Assembly (NCBI GenBank): GCA_030614485.1
Contig: JAUWTY010000026.1
Span: 1 to 9,838, forward strand
Origin: Methanosarcinales archaeon
Lineage (GTDB): Archaea > Halobacteriota > Methanosarcinia > Methanosarcinales > Methanocomedenaceae
DNA length: 9,838 bases
Reading direction: 5' to 3'
Shown piece by piece: positions 7,389 through 9,838 of the stretch. Below the pieces are notes generated by a model. That model was given only the letters and a program-made list of their open reading frames with translations. It was not told the origin of the DNA and did not search any database. Positions within the stretch are counted from its first letter, which is position 1; every line of letters begins with the position of its first letter. The translations under genes were made by a program, and so were the position numbers.

Positions 7389-8258
7389 TTATTCTACCAG
7401 CTTTGCCACCAGCATGTCCATTTTCAGCCCCATGTCATCTGCTACTGTCTGGCACTTGGTCCGCAGCAGATAAGCAATGGGCCGATAGCCATACTCAGAC
7501 ATGGTCTCATAATTGGCCATACCCTTACTGATAATAAGAGATGCACGCTCAAAGGCATCGACAAGTTCAGCCGGGGCCTCATCCAGGCACACACCGATGG
7601 CGTTGGAGCCCGTGGTCAGCACCCTGTCAACCTGTGCCTCAATACCGTGTATCTCCACATCTTCCAGAGTAGCGTCATTCAATATAGGCGCACCCCGCAC
7701 CACAAGCGTCACCCTGCCGCCCATGCCCCGTACCTGTTCAAGAACAAGGGTATCCAGCAGCACTTCGCCGCTGTTATCTGTAATATATACCACATCATCC
7801 AGCAGTGGTATCAACCTGTCAGTATCATCCACATCAAGACCCTGACTGAATAATCGCTTGAACTCAGCTTCAAAATCCTGCTCATTAACATCAAAGCCTT
7901 CAACACCGAAATCAAGGGTATTGCCTATGGTAGCGGCCACCACTGCACGGCGGAAACCTTCAGCAGATATGTTATCACCTACCAGTGACCTTGCAAGTGG
8001 CATTAATTCCACTGCCAGTTCCCTGCTAAACACCTTCTTTTCCAGATACGGGTCCCGGTCGCCCATTGCCCTGTAAGCGCTGCGATGAACTGCTGTGGAT
8101 ATCCTGGCAGATGGCTCGCCCAGCCTGTATGTCCTGTGCAATGCATCCAGCCCTGCCACAACTGCTGCATTGACAGTCTCGGTATCATCAGTCAACAGCA
8201 GTGCCTGGTAATGCACCCTTGAGAGGAGGCAGTGTGCACATCTGGGGTCTATCTTCAA
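7389..8258 (-). CDS. DUF89/ARMT1-like damage-control phosphatase
   Basis: DUF89 proteins are metal-dependent phosphatases proposed to clear damaged or excess phosphometabolites such as sugar phosphates. The 289-residue protein has the archaeal-type N-terminus with a CxxC pair (C7, C10 in RCAHCL). It also has the family signatures GNTLDFG (112-118), ITDNSGEVLLD (159-169, carrying the metal-site Asp/Asn and Glu), RGAPILNDAT (188-197), SKGMANYE (244-251) and RTKC (266-269). Archaeoglobus AF1104 is a structurally known relative of this type. The start is TTG at 8258, supported by a strong AGGTGA at 8265-8270 with 6-base spacing. The gene heads the minus-strand run, 50 bp ahead of the glycosyltransferases, so its substrate could be a sugar phosphate linked to them, but that is inference. 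It diverges from the small acidic gene. Confidence 0.92.
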   Translation of the reverse strand: MKIDPRCAHCLLSRVHYQALLLTDDTETVNAAVVAGLDALHRTYRLGEPSARISTAVHRSAYRAMGDRDPYLEKKVFSRELAVELMPLARSLVGDNISAEGFRRAVVAATIGNTLDFGVEGFDVNEQDFEAEFKRLFSQGLDVDDTDRLIPLLDDVVYITDNSGEVLLDTLVLEQVRGMGGRVTLVVRGAPILNDATLEDVEIHGIEAQVDRVLTTGSNAIGVCLDEAPAELVDAFERASLIISKGMANYETMSEYGYRPIAYLLRTKCQTVADDMGLKMDMLVAKLVE

Positions 8259-8276
8259 TTCTGGTCACCTTTAGCA

Positions 8277-8286
8277 ATATTAATAT
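8277..8286 (+). promoter_or_regulatory. Palindromic TATA-like box for the small acidic gene
   Basis: ATATTAATAT is a perfect 10-bp palindrome in the 61-bp gap between the divergent DUF89 gene and the gene starting at 8320. Its centre lies about 26 bp before 8307, just ahead of the GGTGA ribosome-binding site at 8310-8314, so the spacing suits the plus-strand gene. It is too close to serve the DUF89 gene. Confidence 0.45.
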
Positions 8287-8319
8287 CTGTGGGGGGACAA
8301 TACTCAATCGGTGATAAAT

Positions 8320-8712
8320 ATGTCGGAGCAAGAACCTAAAGACAGCAGTGAGTGGGAAGCCTTTGCAGATACTAAATATCAAGATATCAAAGAGGCTATC
8401 AAGAATATTGAAGATAAAGGTTCCTCCCAGTCAATTGAGCAGAATGTGAGGGATGCTGCAAAGGGTTTTGGTGACATGCTGATGTCGCTGGGTGCCCTTG
8501 CCTATGGGGTAAGCAGTGAAGTTGCCCAGAAAGCATCACCTGACAAGGCTGCAGAATTCCAGAAAGATATGAGTGAAAAGGCCGATGCCACGCGGAATGT
8601 TATTGCAGATGAACTGGATAAGGTTTCCAGGCACCTGCGGGCAGAACAGGCAGGGGCTGGGGAGAAGGAGAGCGAGCCTAAGCCTTCAGATGAGCCAACT
8701 GATACTACTTAA
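8320..8712 (+). CDS. Small acidic helical protein of unknown function
   Basis: I do not recognise this 130-residue protein. It is highly charged and acidic overall, mostly predicted helix by eye, with no Cys and one Trp. An N-terminal charged region (1-45) leads to a Gly/Ala/Met-rich, mildly hydrophobic stretch GFGDMLMSLGALAYGVSSEV (49-68). A helical segment (about 74-110) and a Ser/Pro/Glu/Thr tail that looks disordered (111-130) follow. The hydrophobic stretch carries an Asp and is too polar for a confident membrane helix; it could be an amphipathic or oligomerising segment. The start is ATG at 8320, with GGTGA at 8310-8314 and 5-base spacing; a GTG at 8311 overlaps that site and is less likely. 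Codon use looks native and the ORF is intact, so it is probably a real gene. It diverges from the DUF89 gene. Confidence 0.75.
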   Translation: MSEQEPKDSSEWEAFADTKYQDIKEAIKNIEDKGSSQSIEQNVRDAAKGFGDMLMSLGALAYGVSSEVAQKASPDKAAEFQKDMSEKADATRNVIADELDKVSRHLRAEQAGAGEKESEPKPSDEPTDTT

Positions 8713-8833
8713 GGGCGAGAGGGCAGTATTTTTCGGTTGACTTTGCTTTGATGTAGTGGATGGTGAGTGTGGGGGCTGACTGAGTTTTGCTATTGAAGGC
8801 TTATTCAGCTTTATAATTGCAGGAGGATTTGTG
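8713..8833. other. Non-coding stretch with an orphan Shine-Dalgarno
   Basis: I see no gene here. A short T run (8729-8733) may help end the upstream transcript. AGGAGG at 8821-8826 is the strongest ribosome-binding-like sequence in the window. The GTG (8831) and ATG (8836) behind it open only 7-codon and 2-codon frames, because they run straight into the palindrome. It may be chance, or the leader of a gene lost when this locus was rearranged. Confidence 0.4.
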
Positions 8834-8878
8834 ATATGTTATAGTCAACTATAACATATTGTTGATTTTTGTTATAGT
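8834..8878. repeat. Near-perfect 26-bp palindrome with a phased third half-site
   Basis: ATATGTTATAGT (8834-8845) and ACTATAACATAT (8848-8859) are exact reverse complements around a 2-base centre. The core half-site TGTTATAGT (8837-8845) recurs identically at 8870-8878, 33 bp on, about three helical turns. This could be an operator for a dimeric regulator with an extra half-site, or a hairpin or mobile-element remnant. It does not sit directly in front of any intact gene: hsdR starts about 300 bp to the right. Confidence 0.75.
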
Positions 8879-8886
8879 TCAATATA

Positions 8887-8946
8887 CTATTCATGCAATT
8901 TCCAGTAATGTTTATGCGATATCCCGGTTTCATACCTTTCATACAT
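8887..8946 (-). pseudogene. Start of a second gene in a decayed operon (19 codons, then stop)
   Basis: An ATG at 8946 overlaps the stop of the preceding minus-strand fragment by 8 bases (ATGTATGA), as in a tightly packed operon. It reads MYERYETGISHKHYWKLHE and then a TAG at 8889-8887. The composition (Tyr/His/Trp/Glu-rich, helical) looks like a genuine protein N-terminus rather than AT-rich noise. The break coincides with the start of the ACTATAACA repeat zone. I cannot name the family. A second frame, ATG at 8942, overlaps by 4 bases and gives a 43-residue ORF to 8811 of less protein-like character. Confidence 0.4.
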
Positions 8947-9107
8947 TTTTTACAGTCCTTTTTATGAGTAGTTCAGCCGCTTCCACACATACTCCGCCCT
9001 CATTCATCAGGTCAATTATCAACTGGGGCATCGAAACGATTTTCAGGCCATCCTTTTCAAAGGAATTATAAAAAACATGCTCATCTGAGAGTAATAATTT
9101 CAAAATA
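8939..9107 (-). pseudogene. C-terminal fragment of a gene, possibly an AbiEi-like antitoxin/regulator
   Basis: The minus strand reads about 55 convincing residues ending at TGA 8941-8939. They include LLLSDEHVFYNSFEKDG, then LKIVSMPQLIIDLMNEGG and VCVEAAELLIKR. The pattern of Val-Ser-x-Pro-Gln-Leu, then an Asp-Leu, then Glu-Ala-Ala resembles the C-terminal part of type IV AbiEi-family antitoxins and related winged-helix regulators; this is from memory of the family and moderate at best. The frame stays open back to 9307, but that part is antisense to hsdR and reads as low-complexity Ile/Tyr/Leu sequence, so the N-terminal domain is missing. I see a truncated gene whose 5' part was replaced by the restriction gene and its leader. 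Confidence 0.45.
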
Positions 9108-9138
9108 TATACATAAATTGAAAACTTACTTAAATAAT
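9103..9138 (+). promoter_or_regulatory. Candidate hsdR promoter region
   Basis: Two TATA-like boxes precede hsdR: AAATATATACA (9103-9113) and TTAAATAAT (9130-9138). The second would place a transcript start near 9160, giving a nearly leaderless mRNA. That fits the lack of any Shine-Dalgarno before the ATG at 9164. Assignment is by spacing only, in a very AT-rich stretch. Confidence 0.4.
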
Positions 9139-9163
9139 TGAAACAAATAAGTAAATGAATTAA

Positions 9164-9838
9164 ATGGATGGATCGGTAAATCAATTTCCTGAACAAGCGG
9201 CAAGAGACAATATTGATAAACAGCTCAATGCCGCCGGATGGGCAGTTCAGGATAAAGATAAAATTGACTGGAATGAAAGTATTGGTATAGCCATCCGAGG
9301 ATATCAAACCGATGTTGGGCCTACTGATTATGTATTATTTGTTGAAAGAAGACCTGTCGGAATAATAGAGGCAAAAAAAGAAGAAGAGGGATACAAACTT
9401 ATTTCTCATGAACCTCAAGCGAAATTTTATGCAAAAAGTAAGCTTAAATACCTTGACAATGACCCGCTTCCGTTTGTTTATGAAAGTACAGGAACTATAA
9501 CCCGATTTACTGATTACAGGGATCCAAAACCGCGTTCAAGGACTGTATTTACTTTTCATCGACCTGAAACTTTCAAAGCATGGCTGAAGGAGGGTACTTC
9601 ATTAAGGACAAGAGTGTTGGATATTCCCGAACTTCCGGAATCTGTTTTAAGAAACTGCCAGATAAATGCAATAAAAAATCTTGAAATATCCTTCAAGGAA
9701 AACAAGCCTCGATCTTTGATACAGATGGCTACGGGTTCTGGTAAAACCTACACCGCGATTACATCTATCTACCGTTTACTAAAGTTTGCCGATGCAAAAC
9801 GGATATTATTCTTGGTTGATACTAAAAACCTCGGAGAA
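9164..9838 (+). CDS. hsdR: Type I restriction enzyme R subunit, N-terminal part (cut by window edge)
   Basis: HsdR is the DNA-cleaving and translocating subunit of a type I restriction-modification complex with HsdM and HsdS. I read 225 residues in frame to the window end. The N-terminal PD-(D/E)xK nuclease domain shows D55 (GPTDYVLFV, 52-60) and EAK (E69, K71 in PVGIIEAKK). After a linker comes the helicase Q-motif region (LRNCQINAI, 162-170, with Q166), Walker A ATGSGKT (189-195) and the following strand RILFLVDTKNLGE. Full HsdR proteins are several times longer; the motor and C-terminal parts lie outside, as hsdM and hsdS must. The ATG at 9164 comes right after an in-frame TAA (9161-9163), so it is the earliest ATG; no ribosome-binding site is visible. 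The gene is clearly more AT-rich than the others here, suggesting horizontal acquisition. Confidence 0.93.
   Translation, partial: MDGSVNQFPEQAARDNIDKQLNAAGWAVQDKDKIDWNESIGIAIRGYQTDVGPTDYVLFVERRPVGIIEAKKEEEGYKLISHEPQAKFYAKSKLKYLDNDPLPFVYESTGTITRFTDYRDPKPRSRTVFTFHRPETFKAWLKEGTSLRTRVLDIPELPESVLRNCQINAIKNLEISFKENKPRSLIQMATGSGKTYTAITSIYRLLKFADAKRILFLVDTKNLGE

Noticed and set aside
8277..8286. Palindromic TATA-like box as a shared promoter for both divergent genes
   Set aside because: For the DUF89 gene it would put the transcript start inside the coding region and downstream of its ribosome-binding site.
8859..9071. Plus-strand 70-codon open frame
   Set aside because: It is antisense to the more protein-like minus-strand fragment, lacks a ribosome-binding site and is hydrophobic AT-rich sequence.
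8939..9307. Full 122-codon minus-strand frame read as one intact gene
   Set aside because: Its first half is antisense to hsdR and low in complexity. Only the last 55 or so residues look like protein, so it is treated as a fragment.
1..9838. CRISPR arrays, tRNA or rRNA genes, complete insertion sequences
   Set aside because: I looked for regularly spaced repeats, cloverleaf patterns and transposase motifs and found none.

Overview
The window looks like archaeal chromosomal DNA, most likely from the Methanosarcinales/ANME-2 side of the Euryarchaeota. The grounds are a two-domain archaeal Cdc48, a RadA recombinase, a short archaeal PRC-barrel protein, an archaeal-type phosphoglycolate phosphatase and a DUF89 phosphatase. 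GGTG/GGAG ribosome-binding sites and TATA-like boxes fit as well. The lineage is inferred from protein character only; no rRNA or tRNA gene is present.

Layout. Bases 1-696 (minus) carry the N-terminal 232 residues of larC, cut by the window edge. It diverges across an AT-rich promoter region from a plus-strand pair, cdc48 and a PRC-barrel gene (803-3350). That pair converges, through an AT-rich terminator region, on a minus-strand run covering 8258 down to 3447: a DUF89 phosphatase, two paralogous family 4 glycosyltransferases, radA and a phosphoglycolate phosphatase. The last two overlap by four bases. The wider gaps in the run (50, 54 and 104 bp) hold candidate promoters and repeats, so it may be several transcripts. 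A small acidic protein of unknown function (8320-8712, plus) diverges from the DUF89 gene.

From 8713 the character changes. The DNA is visibly more AT-rich, and about 450 bp hold no intact gene. This stretch contains a near-perfect 26-bp palindrome with a phased third half-site. It also holds what looks like the fossil of a minus-strand two-gene operon: the C-terminus of one protein overlapping the first 19 codons of the next. At 9164 the N-terminus of a type I restriction HsdR subunit starts and runs off the window. This looks like the edge of an acquired restriction-modification island.

How the genes may work together. Cdc48 unfolds proteins, possibly for the proteasome. RadA plus phosphoglycolate phosphatase suggests strand-break repair coupled to clearing 2-phosphoglycolate. 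The DUF89 phosphatase and the two glycosyltransferases may concern sugar-phosphate clean-up and glycolipid or glycan synthesis. I see no convincing complete new system. The most unusual stretch is 8821-9164.
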